From Vibrio nitrifigilis (GTDB lineage: Bacteria; Pseudomonadota; Gammaproteobacteria; Enterobacterales; Vibrionaceae), in assembly GCF_015686695.1 (NCBI RefSeq), contig NZ_JADPMR010000001.1, positions 2,914,001 to 2,978,000 on the forward strand: a DNA stretch of 64,000 nucleotides, given 5' to 3'. Position 1 is the stretch's first letter, and each line of letters starts with the position of its first letter. The notes under the pieces are model-generated. The model did not search any database, had not been told where the DNA came from, and saw nothing but the letters and a program-made list of their open reading frames with translations. Shown in pieces: positions 1 through 7,439 of this stretch. Position numbers and translations under genes: made by a program.

Positions 1-1
1 A

Positions 2-280
2 GCGACACTTCGCCACACCGGAATTCCGACCGATATTCGGGTGATGGTTGAACGTGAAGCTCGCGTGTTAGCTGGATACCGCGCAGGTAAACGTATTGCC
101 AATGAATTGCTGGATGTACTGGTTACATGCGACTCCAGCAATGTTGACCAGAACGTTAAAGCCTATTTAGAGAAAAACGATGATCCACGGTTAACTGAGA
201 TTGTGAATACCTTGATGCGTGAAGTGATGAATCAAATCACTGGCGGTCAACCACAAGGAGCTTGCCATGGATGTCGCTGA
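2..280 (+). CDS. hyfI: Formate hydrogenlyase small (20 kDa, NuoB-like) subunit HyfI/HycG, C-terminal part only
   Basis: The reading frame is open from the window edge to the TGA at 278-280; about 92 residues are visible and the start lies outside. The tail VEREARVLAGYRAGKRIA and a following NDDPRLTEIV block match the C-terminus of E. coli HycG/HyfI, the electron-transferring small subunit of the membrane-bound [NiFe] hydrogenase 3/4 complex. The Fe-S cysteines of the family are upstream of the window. The gene overlaps the next one by 14 bp, as in hyc/hyf operons. HycG and HyfI cannot be told apart from this fragment. Confidence 0.85.
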   Translation, partial: ATLRHTGIPTDIRVMVEREARVLAGYRAGKRIANELLDVLVTCDSSNVDQNVKAYLEKNDDPRLTEIVNTLMREVMNQITGGQPQGACHGCR

Positions 281-698
281 GTCTCGCCATTTAAAAGGCA
301 GCGTCTATTTCTATCGCTTAACTCGCAAATTTATCGATGAAAAAGACAACATTCCCCAAGATGCTAAGCAAGTCATGTATTACAGCTTAGCGATTGGTCA
401 CCACCTTGGCATCGTTGATTGCTTGAGTGCAGCGATGGTCTGTACTGGGCCTGAATACTTGGAATGGATTTCTGCTTTAGACACGGAGAGTGAAGCGTAT
501 CGCAAGATGAAAGGCTTTTTGATGTTTGGTGAAATCACCATTTATCCCGAACATATCAATATGCTGGCACTGGCGTTCGATGCCATTGATGCGAATGCAC
601 AAAGTGTGAAAAGTCGTGAGCTGACAGTCGGATTTATTGAAGTACTCACGGCAATCTATAACGAACCAACCATGTATTTGATGATTCGAGGTGGGTAA
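267..698 (+). CDS. hycH: Hydrogenase maturation protein HycH/HyfJ
   Basis: This 143-residue protein aligns along its length with E. coli HycH/HyfJ, including the block KQVMYYSLAIGHHLGIVDCL near residues 35-55 and the C-terminal MYLMIR. The family is needed for full assembly or activity of hydrogenase 3/4 and is thought to act as a chaperone in maturation of the large subunit. The ATG at 267 is preceded by AAGGAG at 255-260. The gene overlaps hyfI upstream, and its stop shares one base with the next start (TAATG), so translation is probably coupled. It is cytoplasmic with no catalytic motif visible. Confidence 0.88.
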   Translation: MDVAESRHLKGSVYFYRLTRKFIDEKDNIPQDAKQVMYYSLAIGHHLGIVDCLSAAMVCTGPEYLEWISALDTESEAYRKMKGFLMFGEITIYPEHINMLALAFDAIDANAQSVKSRELTVGFIEVLTAIYNEPTMYLMIRGG

Positions 699-1156
699 TG
701 AGTCAACAAATTTTATTAACGGTCGGTAATTACATGATGGGGGACGATGCGGCCGGTCCTCTACTTGCCAAAATGTGCAAAGAAAACCCACTTGATGAGT
801 GGGAAGTGTTGGATGGCGGAACAATGCCAGAAGATGTTTTGCACTTAATCCGTAAAGCCCAACCGCACCGAATTGTCATCGTCGATGCGGCTGACTTTGG
901 AGAAGAAGTCGGTGAAATTCGGGTGATTGAACAAGAAACCAGTGCCGATATGTTTTTGGTTTCTACCCACAGTTTACCGCTTAATTTTCTTATCAATGAG
1001 CTAAAGACCTTCGTACCTGAAGTCACTTTTCTTGGTATTCAGCCAGAGATGGTTGGCTTTTCCTACCCAATGAATCCGTTGGTCAAGCAAGCTGTTGAGC
1101 AGATCTATCATGCCCTTCCTAGTTGGGAAGGTGATGGTGGGTATGCTCACTGCTAG
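698..1156 (+). CDS. hycI: Hydrogenase maturation endopeptidase HycI
   Basis: A 152-residue member of the HycI/HyaD peptidase family (MEROPS A31), which removes a short C-terminal peptide from the hydrogenase large subunit once nickel is inserted. The nickel-sensing residues appear at the expected places: D16 in MMGDDAAG, D63 in IVDAADFG and H91 in STHSLPLNFL. The block FLGIQPEMVGFSYPM is typical of HycI. The gene is translationally coupled to hycH and ends the structural operon; no clear hairpin terminator follows, only the palindromes that precede hydN. Confidence 0.93.
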   Translation: MSQQILLTVGNYMMGDDAAGPLLAKMCKENPLDEWEVLDGGTMPEDVLHLIRKAQPHRIVIVDAADFGEEVGEIRVIEQETSADMFLVSTHSLPLNFLINELKTFVPEVTFLGIQPEMVGFSYPMNPLVKQAVEQIYHALPSWEGDGGYAHC

Positions 1157-1167
1157 ATAAGACTTCT

Positions 1168-1231
1168 CGTCACTAGTGTCACTGTTTTCGTCACTAGTGT
1201 CGAGTGACGGGGAGTTTTGTCGTGATGACAA
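1168..1231 (+). promoter_or_regulatory. Probable FhlA upstream activating region: tandem palindromes before hydN
   Basis: CGTCACTAGTGTC occurs twice (1168-1180 and 1189-1201), exactly 21 bp apart (two helical turns), each with the perfect palindrome CACTAGTG. A third dyad, TTGTC-N5-GACAA, lies at 1217-1231. They sit about 90-150 bp upstream of a sigma-54 promoter, with an AT-rich stretch between, as for enhancer-binding activators. FhlA, encoded 3 kb downstream, is the obvious candidate. The assignment rests on position and symmetry rather than a known Vibrio consensus. Confidence 0.6.
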
Positions 1232-1317
1232 CAATGAATAACGATATTAATCGTGAGCTTTGTCTTTAAGTAATTATAAAACAGTAACTTATGTTAACCA
1301 TAAAGTTATTAATAACA

Positions 1318-1335
1318 TTGGCACGTCTCGTGCTT
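1318..1335 (+). promoter_or_regulatory. Sigma-54 (-24/-12) promoter of hydN-fdhF
   Basis: TTGGCACGTCTCGTGCTT matches the consensus YTGGCACGNNNNTTGCW with one mismatch. The invariant GG (1320-1321) and GC (1332-1333) are separated by the required 10 bp. Transcription would begin near 1345, leaving a leader of about 45 nt before hydN at 1389. FHL genes of E. coli are sigma-54/FhlA dependent, which fits. Confidence 0.88.
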
Positions 1336-1388
1336 AATAGCCATCAGAGTTTTATAACTCTGGTGTACCGACACTAGAAGGATATCGC

Positions 1389-1937
1389 ATGAATCGTTTT
1401 GTCTTTGCAGACGCCACTAAATGTATTGGTTGTCGAACTTGTGAAGTAGCATGCGCGATTTCTCACCAAGAAGGATGTACAGGCACATTGCAAAGTACCG
1501 AGGGCTTTCAACCTCGTTTGCAATTGGTGAAAAATGCACAGGTAACCACTCCTGTCATGTGTCGTCAATGTGACGACGCCCCTTGTGCTCAAGTCTGTCC
1601 TAACAATGCCATCGTTCATGAAGATGGATTCGTTAAGGTGATTCAATCTCGCTGTATTGGTTGTAAAACCTGTGCTGTTGCTTGCCCATTTGGCGCAATG
1701 GCGGTCGTTACCACTATGGTGGAAGAAAATAACGGCCATGCTGCTTTGTTTAGCCGTAAAGTGCCTAAATCACAGGCTGTTAAATGTGATTTATGTTCTC
1801 ACCGTGAAAACGGACCGGCTTGTGTAGAAGTTTGCCCAACTGGTGCTATCAGTCTGATTAATTCTGATGAACTTCAACAAACCAGCCAGCAAAAACGTGA
1901 AGAAGCTGCAACTCGTGCAGCTGGTATTACTGTCTGA
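1389..1937 (+). CDS. hydN: 4Fe-4S ferredoxin-type electron transfer protein HydN
   Basis: A 182-residue polyferredoxin close to E. coli HydN, starting MNRFVFADATKCIGCRTCEV. Four cysteine clusters are visible: CIGCRTCEVAC (about 12-22), CRQCDDAPCAQVCP (about 58-71), CIGCKTCAVACP (about 87-98) and CDLCSHRENGPACVEVCP (about 132-149). It is thought to pass electrons between formate dehydrogenase H and hydrogenase or to help FdhF mature. It is the first gene after the sigma-54 promoter and lies 15 bp from fdhF, so the two form an operon as in E. coli. Confidence 0.93.
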   Translation: MNRFVFADATKCIGCRTCEVACAISHQEGCTGTLQSTEGFQPRLQLVKNAQVTTPVMCRQCDDAPCAQVCPNNAIVHEDGFVKVIQSRCIGCKTCAVACPFGAMAVVTTMVEENNGHAALFSRKVPKSQAVKCDLCSHRENGPACVEVCPTGAISLINSDELQQTSQQKREEAATRAAGITV

Positions 1938-1952
1938 TTGAAGAAGGTTGAT

Positions 1953-4097
1953 ATGAAAAAATCCATCGTAGTTTGCCCATACTGTGGTACTGGCTGCAAA
2001 CTGAATCTACTTGTGGAGAACGACAAGGTTGTTGGTGCTGAACCGGCTATGGGCCGCACTAACGAAGGCAACCTATGTCTTAAAGGTTATTATGGTTGGG
2101 ATTTCTTAAATGATACTAACCTACTGACTCCACGTCTAAAACACCCAATGATCCGCCGTACACGTGATTCAAAATTAGAAGCGGTATCTTGGGATGAAGC
2201 GTTAGATTTTGCTGTTGAGCGTCTAACGGCGATTAAAGAAAAATATGGCGCCGATTCTATCATGACCACTGGTTCTGCTCGTGGTCCAGGTAACGAAGCA
2301 AACTATGTGATGCAAAAATTTGCTCGTGCTGTCATCGGTACTAACAACGTCGACCACTGTGCGCGTGTTTGTCACGCTCCATCGGTATCAGGCTTAGAAT
2401 CCACCGTAGGTAACGGTGCGATGAGTAACTCAATCAATGAAATTGCAGAATCTAAATGTCTGTTGTTCTTTGGTTATAACGTTGCGGATTCTCACCCTGT
2501 TATCGCTCGCCAAGTGTTTAAAGCAAAAGCAAACGGTGCGAAAGTGATCGTTTGTGACCCGCGTAAAATTGAGTCTGTACGTATCGCCGATCAATGGGTT
2601 CCATTGAAAAACGGTTCAAACATGGCTGTGGTTAACGCAATTGCTTACACCTTGATTGACGAAAACTTGTATGACGTTGATTACGTTCAACGTTACACAG
2701 AAGAGTTTGAAGAATTCAAAAAAATCGTCATGAACTACCGCCCAGAAGAAGTGGAACACATTACTGGTGTTCGCGGCGAAGAAATTCGCCAAGCAGCGCG
2801 TACTTATGCTGCGGCTTCTGAATCTATGATTCTATGGGGTATGGGTGTGACTCAATTTGGTCAAGCAGTGGACGTGGTTCGTGGTTTGGCTGGCCTTGCA
2901 ATGATGACGGGTAACTTTGGTCGTCGCGGTGTGGGCGTAGGTCCGGTACGTGGTCAAAACAACGTACAAGGGACTTGTGATATGGGGATGCTTCCTCATC
3001 AATATCCTGGTTACCAAGCGGTAACTGATGATGCAATTCGTGAAAAATTCGAACAAGCATGGGGTGTGAAACTGTCTCACAAACCGGGCTACCGCATTAC
3101 TGAAGTGGGTCATAAAGTGGCTGAAGGCGTATGTAAGGCTTACTACATCTTTGGTGAAGACCCTGCACAAACAGAAGCTGACTTGAACGCAATGCGTAAG
3201 ACATTGAGCGATCTCGAACTGGTGATTGTGCAAGACATCTTCATGACTAAGACTGCAGAACGTGCCGACATCGTGTTCCCATCAACCAGTTGGGGTGAAC
3301 ATGAAGGGGTGTACTCAAGTGCTGACCGCGGTTTCCAACGCTTCTATAAAGCAGTGACTCCGCCACCCGATGTGAAACCTGACTGGGAAATCTTCAGCTT
3401 GTTGGCGACTCGTATGGGTTACCCAATGCATTACAACAATACTGAAGAAATCTGGGATGAAATGCGTCATCTAGCACCTCTTTATGAAGGTGCAACCTAC
3501 GAAAAAATGGCTGGCCTTAAAGGCGTGCAATGGCCATGTGTGGATGAAGAAGACCCAGGTACTCCATACCTATTTAAAGGCAATAAATTCTCTATGCCTT
3601 CTGGCAAAGGTAAATTTATTGGCGCGGAATGGCGTCCACCAGTAGAACAACCCGATGCGGATTACCCATTGGTATTGTCGACCGTACGTGAAGTGGGTCA
3701 CTACTCTTGCCGTTCTATGACAGGTAACTGTACTGCATTAACCACCTTGGCTGATGAACCTGGATTTGCGCAAATTCACCCTGATGATGCGGCTAAGTAC
3801 GGCATTAAAGATCAACAGTTGATCTGGGTGTCTTCTCGCCGTGGTAAAGTCATTACTCGTGCTAACGTGAACCCTCGTGTGAACCAAGGCGCAATCTACA
3901 TGACTTATCAATGGTGGATTGGTGCTTGTAATGAGCTGACTATCGAACGCGTTGACCCAATTTCTAGTACGCCAGAATACAAATACTGTGCGGTGAAAGT
4001 GGAAGCGATCGCAGACGCAGCTTGGGCTGAAAATTACGTGAAAACGGAATACAGCGAGATGAAAGCGCGCTTAAGATCACATGTTGAACAGGCATAA
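1953..4097 (+). CDS. fdhF: Formate dehydrogenase H (molybdopterin), cysteine form
   Basis: This 714-residue molybdopterin bis-MGD oxidoreductase aligns end to end with E. coli FdhF (715 aa). It oxidises formate to CO2 and feeds electrons to the hydrogenase complex. The N-terminal CPYCGTGC and C42 bind a 4Fe-4S cluster. The residue that is selenocysteine 140 in E. coli is C140 here (TGT at 2370-2372, in HCARVCHAP), followed by the conserved H141; no in-frame TGA is present. I start at ATG 1953, preceded by AGAAGG and matching the family start, rather than at a TTG at 1938. A strong hairpin terminator follows. Confidence 0.95.
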   Translation: MKKSIVVCPYCGTGCKLNLLVENDKVVGAEPAMGRTNEGNLCLKGYYGWDFLNDTNLLTPRLKHPMIRRTRDSKLEAVSWDEALDFAVERLTAIKEKYGADSIMTTGSARGPGNEANYVMQKFARAVIGTNNVDHCARVCHAPSVSGLESTVGNGAMSNSINEIAESKCLLFFGYNVADSHPVIARQVFKAKANGAKVIVCDPRKIESVRIADQWVPLKNGSNMAVVNAIAYTLIDENLYDVDYVQRYTEEFEEFKKIVMNYRPEEVEHITGVRGEEIRQAARTYAAASESMILWGMGVTQFGQAVDVVRGLAGLAMMTGNFGRRGVGVGPVRGQNNVQGTCDMGMLPHQYPGYQAVTDDAIREKFEQAWGVKLSHKPGYRITEVGHKVAEGVCKAYYIFGEDPAQTEADLNAMRKTLSDLELVIVQDIFMTKTAERADIVFPSTSWGEHEGVYSSADRGFQRFYKAVTPPPDVKPDWEIFSLLATRMGYPMHYNNTEEIWDEMRHLAPLYEGATYEKMAGLKGVQWPCVDEEDPGTPYLFKGNKFSMPSGKGKFIGAEWRPPVEQPDADYPLVLSTVREVGHYSCRSMTGNCTALTTLADEPGFAQIHPDDAAKYGIKDQQLIWVSSRRGKVITRANVNPRVNQGAIYMTYQWWIGACNELTIERVDPISSTPEYKYCAVKVEAIADAAWAENYVKTEYSEMKARLRSHVEQA

Positions 4098-4121
4098 ATA
4101 AGTTCATAGTGAGTTAAGATC

Positions 4122-4176
4122 AAAAAAGGTTCTTTATGCATGCGGTATTATACGTGCAACTAAAGAGCCTTTTTTA
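4122..4176 (+). terminator. Rho-independent terminator after fdhF
   Basis: AAAAGGTTCTTTA pairs with TAAAGAGCCTTTT (one G-U pair), with the T-tract at 4170-4175. The loop is long (about 25 nt). It ends only nine bases before the fhlA start codon. Confidence 0.8.
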
Positions 4177-4184
4177 TTGTAGCC

Positions 4185-6230
4185 ATGAATCAAACAGCCC
4201 AAGAATTAATGATTTTCTCCAAGGCGATGCTATCGATTAATGATACTGCCGACTTGTTGAAATTTTTAAATAGTGAAGAGTGTGCATTCTTACAAGTAGA
4301 AAAGATCAATATTATATTACGCTGCGGTCAATCTGATGAGTCGGTACTTTATTATGTTGATGATCAAGAAAAAGTGCACCGTGAAGCGTTTTATCATCAG
4401 GAATACGATATATACAGTATGCCTTATGATGATGGTATTTATAATTTAGATGGTGTGAGTTTCTATTATTCTCATCCTTATTTTACCGAACATCCCGCCT
4501 ACGAAAATATTCATCATTACTGCAAAGTACCTTTAAAATCGACCAATCAGCAAATTGGTTTCATTGAATTCATTAATCCTCAAGTGGATGAATTGGAGGA
4601 TGGTGAACGTCAGTTTCGTCTCCAAAACAGCATGATCGTGTCGTTTGTCACTCATGTTTTGGATCACGAATTAGCATCGAACATGACTCAACAGCTGAGT
4701 AATGAACGGGATAACTACCATATTCTGGTTGATGTTACGAATGCGGTGATCAGCCAAAGTAATAAAGAGATGTTGCTCAGTTCTCTTCAGCAGTGTTTGT
4801 TCCAGCATTTTTCTATTACAGATGTAGCCCTGATTGACATTAATCAGGGGCTTTATACACAGAATACCGGGCGAATGGTTGATGGCAAAGTGTATCAACA
4901 GAGCCACTTTTTTAATGATGATTCGGTATTTCAAGCTGCGGTTAACCATAATGAAATAGTCTATTTAGACCATAAAAAGCTAGCGTATTTGAGTGATCAA
5001 AAAAACACGCTTCAGTTTGCCGATGACATCACTAAAATTATCATCATGCCGCTGATTTTTAGGCGGATGAAAGTAGGTTATATCGCTTACATGATGCGTG
5101 ATGATAAGCAGATGCCAAGTATGGATATTGATACGTTACAACAAGTGGCAGCGCGTGTTGCGTTAGCCATGCACAGTGTTAATGTTCATGAAGCTCACAG
5201 CAAAATGATGCCTAAAGGTCAATATGAGTCGATTGATGAAAGTTATGATAACCATCTGATATTTGATGATATTATTAGTCAAAGTGAGTCGATGAACCGT
5301 GTGTTAGACCAAGTAGCGATGGTGGCTGATTGCGACAGTACGGTGATGATCCTTGGTGAAACAGGGACTGGTAAAGAGTTGATTGCTCGTGCGATACATA
5401 AGATGAGTCGCCGTAGCCAAAAACGCATGGTGAAAATGAACTGTGCAGCGGTGCCTGAAGGTTTGTTTGAAAGTGAATTATTTGGCCATGAAAAAGGGGC
5501 ATTTACTGGGGCAGTGAGCAGTCGTGTCGGACGCTTTGAGCAAGCCAATAATGGGACACTGTTTCTCGATGAAGTAGGGGATATGCCCCTCTCTCTGCAA
5601 CCTAAGTTATTACGTGCACTGCAAGAAAATGAGATTGAACGGGTAGGGCGTAATCAACTTATCCCAGTTGATGTGCGTATTGTTGTTGCAACCAATGCCA
5701 ACTTACTGGAAATGGTTGAAGAGAAAACATTCCGCAGTGATCTCTATTATCGTATGAATATTTTTCCAATCATTATTCCTCCTCTCAGGGAGCGGCCTGA
5801 AGATATTCCACTATTGGTGAAACATTTTACCCGTGTGATTTCGAAAAAAATGGGTAAGAATATCACCGCCGTTGCTAATAATTCGATGCGGGCGTTAAGT
5901 GCTTTTGATTGGCCTGGTAATGTTAGACAATTACGAAACTTTATAGAGCGCTCGGTCATCTTAACTCGTGGGGATGTGTTGAATGTTCCCGTGGAAGAGC
6001 TCGTGAGTTTAGGACTTGAACTTGACGATAGCGACGATGAAAAGCCAACCGTTCCTGTGGCTGCAGCAGATATGGATCGCGATGTGGTGATCCAAACATT
6101 GCGTGATTGCAATGGTATTGTAGCTGGGGCTCGGGGCGCTGCGGCCAAGTTAGGATTAAAGCGAACTACGTTGCTGTCTCGCATGCAGAAAATGGGTATT
6201 AGCAGCAAAGATTATTTACCAGAAGTGTAA
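4185..6230 (+). CDS. fhlA: Formate hydrogenlyase transcriptional activator FhlA (sigma-54 enhancer-binding protein)
   Basis: A 681-residue activator resembling E. coli FhlA (692 aa): two GAF-like sensory segments (about 1-160 and 180-340), an AAA+ domain and a C-terminal Fis-type helix-turn-helix (about 645-675, GARGAAAKLGLKRTTLLSRM). The AAA+ domain has Walker A GETGTGKE at 391-398, the sigma-54-contact loop GAFTGA at 438-443 and Walker B LFLDEVGD. E. coli FhlA senses formate and opens sigma-54 promoters of FHL genes. ATG 4185 has no clear Shine-Dalgarno sequence and the upstream in-frame stop is at 4161, so the leader overlaps the fdhF terminator. Confidence 0.93.
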   Translation: MNQTAQELMIFSKAMLSINDTADLLKFLNSEECAFLQVEKINIILRCGQSDESVLYYVDDQEKVHREAFYHQEYDIYSMPYDDGIYNLDGVSFYYSHPYFTEHPAYENIHHYCKVPLKSTNQQIGFIEFINPQVDELEDGERQFRLQNSMIVSFVTHVLDHELASNMTQQLSNERDNYHILVDVTNAVISQSNKEMLLSSLQQCLFQHFSITDVALIDINQGLYTQNTGRMVDGKVYQQSHFFNDDSVFQAAVNHNEIVYLDHKKLAYLSDQKNTLQFADDITKIIIMPLIFRRMKVGYIAYMMRDDKQMPSMDIDTLQQVAARVALAMHSVNVHEAHSKMMPKGQYESIDESYDNHLIFDDIISQSESMNRVLDQVAMVADCDSTVMILGETGTGKELIARAIHKMSRRSQKRMVKMNCAAVPEGLFESELFGHEKGAFTGAVSSRVGRFEQANNGTLFLDEVGDMPLSLQPKLLRALQENEIERVGRNQLIPVDVRIVVATNANLLEMVEEKTFRSDLYYRMNIFPIIIPPLRERPEDIPLLVKHFTRVISKKMGKNITAVANNSMRALSAFDWPGNVRQLRNFIERSVILTRGDVLNVPVEELVSLGLELDDSDDEKPTVPVAAADMDRDVVIQTLRDCNGIVAGARGAAAKLGLKRTTLLSRMQKMGISSKDYLPEV

Positions 6231-6248
6231 CCCGCTAAGGAAAACAGC

Positions 6249-7079
6249 ATGAGTGTTGAGTTGTCTCCCGTCGATTTCCCAGCTTACAAGATCAAGCCAA
6301 TGATCCGTTATCAACAGGGGAATGATGGGCAGCAAGAAGAAGACGCCCTGATTCAAGAAACGCCAGTGGCGATTGAGTTTAATGGTGTTGCGTACACTGT
6401 CATGATGTGTACGCCGATGGATCTAGAAGAATTCGCGGTTGGATTTGCTTTGACTGAAGGGATTATCGATCAGCTCAAAGATGTTCATGATGTTGATATT
6501 GAACAGCAAGACAATGGTATTACCGTTAACGTGCGAATTGCTAATCGTTGCGTTGATCGCTTGCAACAAAAGCGCCGTTCACTCGCCGGTATGACAGGGT
6601 GTGGCATTTGCGGTACAGAAAAACTCGATTCGGTATGCCGTTATAGTCAACCTCTACCTACCGCAACGTCTTTTGATATCGAAAATTTGCAGTACGCTTT
6701 AGACAACTTACATGCTCATCAAGTGTTAAATCAGGTGACAGGTTCATCTCACGCCGCGGCCTATTTGTCTGCTGAAGGGGAGATAGAGGCAATATTTGAA
6801 GATGTTGGTCGCCATATTGCGTTAGATAAGTTAGTGGGATGGGTTTTGCGTCAGCAAAAATCGCAAGGAGCCATACTGGTAACCAGTCGAGCCAGCTTTG
6901 AAATGGTACAAAAAGTGGTTGCAAGTGGGGTGCAGTTCCTTTTTGCTGTATCAGCTGCAACCAATATGGCGGTGGAAATGGCGGATCAGCTGAATCTTAC
7001 TTTATGTGGTTATTGTCGACGTGGTCGTGCCAATATTTATACACACCCTGAAAGACTCAAATTTCCAAGTGAAAAATAA
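6249..7079 (+). CDS. fdhD: Formate dehydrogenase accessory sulfurtransferase FdhD
   Basis: A 276-residue FdhD family protein. FdhD moves sulfur from IscS to the molybdenum cofactor of formate dehydrogenases, without which FdhF is inactive. The catalytic pair C118 and C121 is present in the motif MTGCGICGTEKL, and the family blocks DLEEFAVGFALTEGII and FEDVGRHIALDKLVGW are intact. It begins 18 bp after fhlA with TAAGGA upstream of the ATG, so it is probably co-transcribed with the activator. A weak hairpin follows. Confidence 0.95.
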   Translation: MSVELSPVDFPAYKIKPMIRYQQGNDGQQEEDALIQETPVAIEFNGVAYTVMMCTPMDLEEFAVGFALTEGIIDQLKDVHDVDIEQQDNGITVNVRIANRCVDRLQQKRRSLAGMTGCGICGTEKLDSVCRYSQPLPTATSFDIENLQYALDNLHAHQVLNQVTGSSHAAAYLSAEGEIEAIFEDVGRHIALDKLVGWVLRQQKSQGAILVTSRASFEMVQKVVASGVQFLFAVSAATNMAVEMADQLNLTLCGYCRRGRANIYTHPERLKFPSEK

Positions 7080-7109
7080 TACGTTGATGCAATGTAAATT
7101 TTCATTATA

Positions 7110-7180
7110 TGCAGTTATCCCTCAGTCACTTATTAATTAGTTATTTTTAATAATACATATGGATAATAACTGCATTTTTT
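7110..7180 (+). terminator. Possible terminator after fdhD (long loop)
   Basis: TGCAGTTATCC at 7110-7120 can pair with GGATAATAACTGCA at 7161-7174 (a few unpaired bases), followed by six T residues. The 40-nt loop makes it a weak candidate. Confidence 0.4.
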
Positions 7181-7229
7181 AGATCTAAATATAATAAAAA
7201 CAAGCACGAAAAAAATGTTTGCCATGTGC

Positions 7230-7243
7230 TTGATTTGGGTCAA
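7230..7243 (+). promoter_or_regulatory. FNR-like box upstream of hypF
   Basis: TTGATTTGGGTCAA matches TTGAT-N4-ATCAA at nine of ten positions. Vibrio has FNR and hydrogenase maturation is an anaerobic function, so anaerobic activation is plausible. A possible -10 (TAAAAT, 7276-7281) lies downstream, but the spacing to the box centre is longer than the usual -41.5. Confidence 0.45.
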
Positions 7244-7439
7244 TTAACAGAACTGTATATTCCCACTCTCTTCGATAAAATAGGCGTCAGTTAAATATTT
7301 ATAACTGGTTGGTTTTATTTTTCTTCACGATATTTAATTAATTTTAATATTCATTGTTTGCATTAGGTGGATATTAGTTTTAGACGTTAATTATGTCGAT
7401 TATCAATAAAATATGCTGGTGTAACTTGGAGCACTAATT

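Larger units (their letters stand above)
7080..7439. other. 360-bp AT-rich intergenic region between fdhD and hypF
   Basis: No coding frame is convincing here. It holds a long-loop inverted repeat at 7110-7180, a 7-bp hairpin CAAGCAC/GTGCTTG at 7201-7232 and an FNR-like box at 7230-7243. The downstream half is AT-rich and must contain the hypF promoter. No -24/-12 element with correct spacing was found, which suggests hyp transcription does not need sigma-54 here. Confidence 0.6.

Noticed and set aside
1168..1210. CACTAGTG palindromes as a terminator of hycI
   Set aside because: The stems are short with no T-tract, and exact 21-bp phasing before a sigma-54 promoter fits activator sites better.
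2364..2375. Possible in-frame TGA (selenocysteine) in fdhF
   Set aside because: The codon at the Sec position is TGT and no TGA interrupts the frame.
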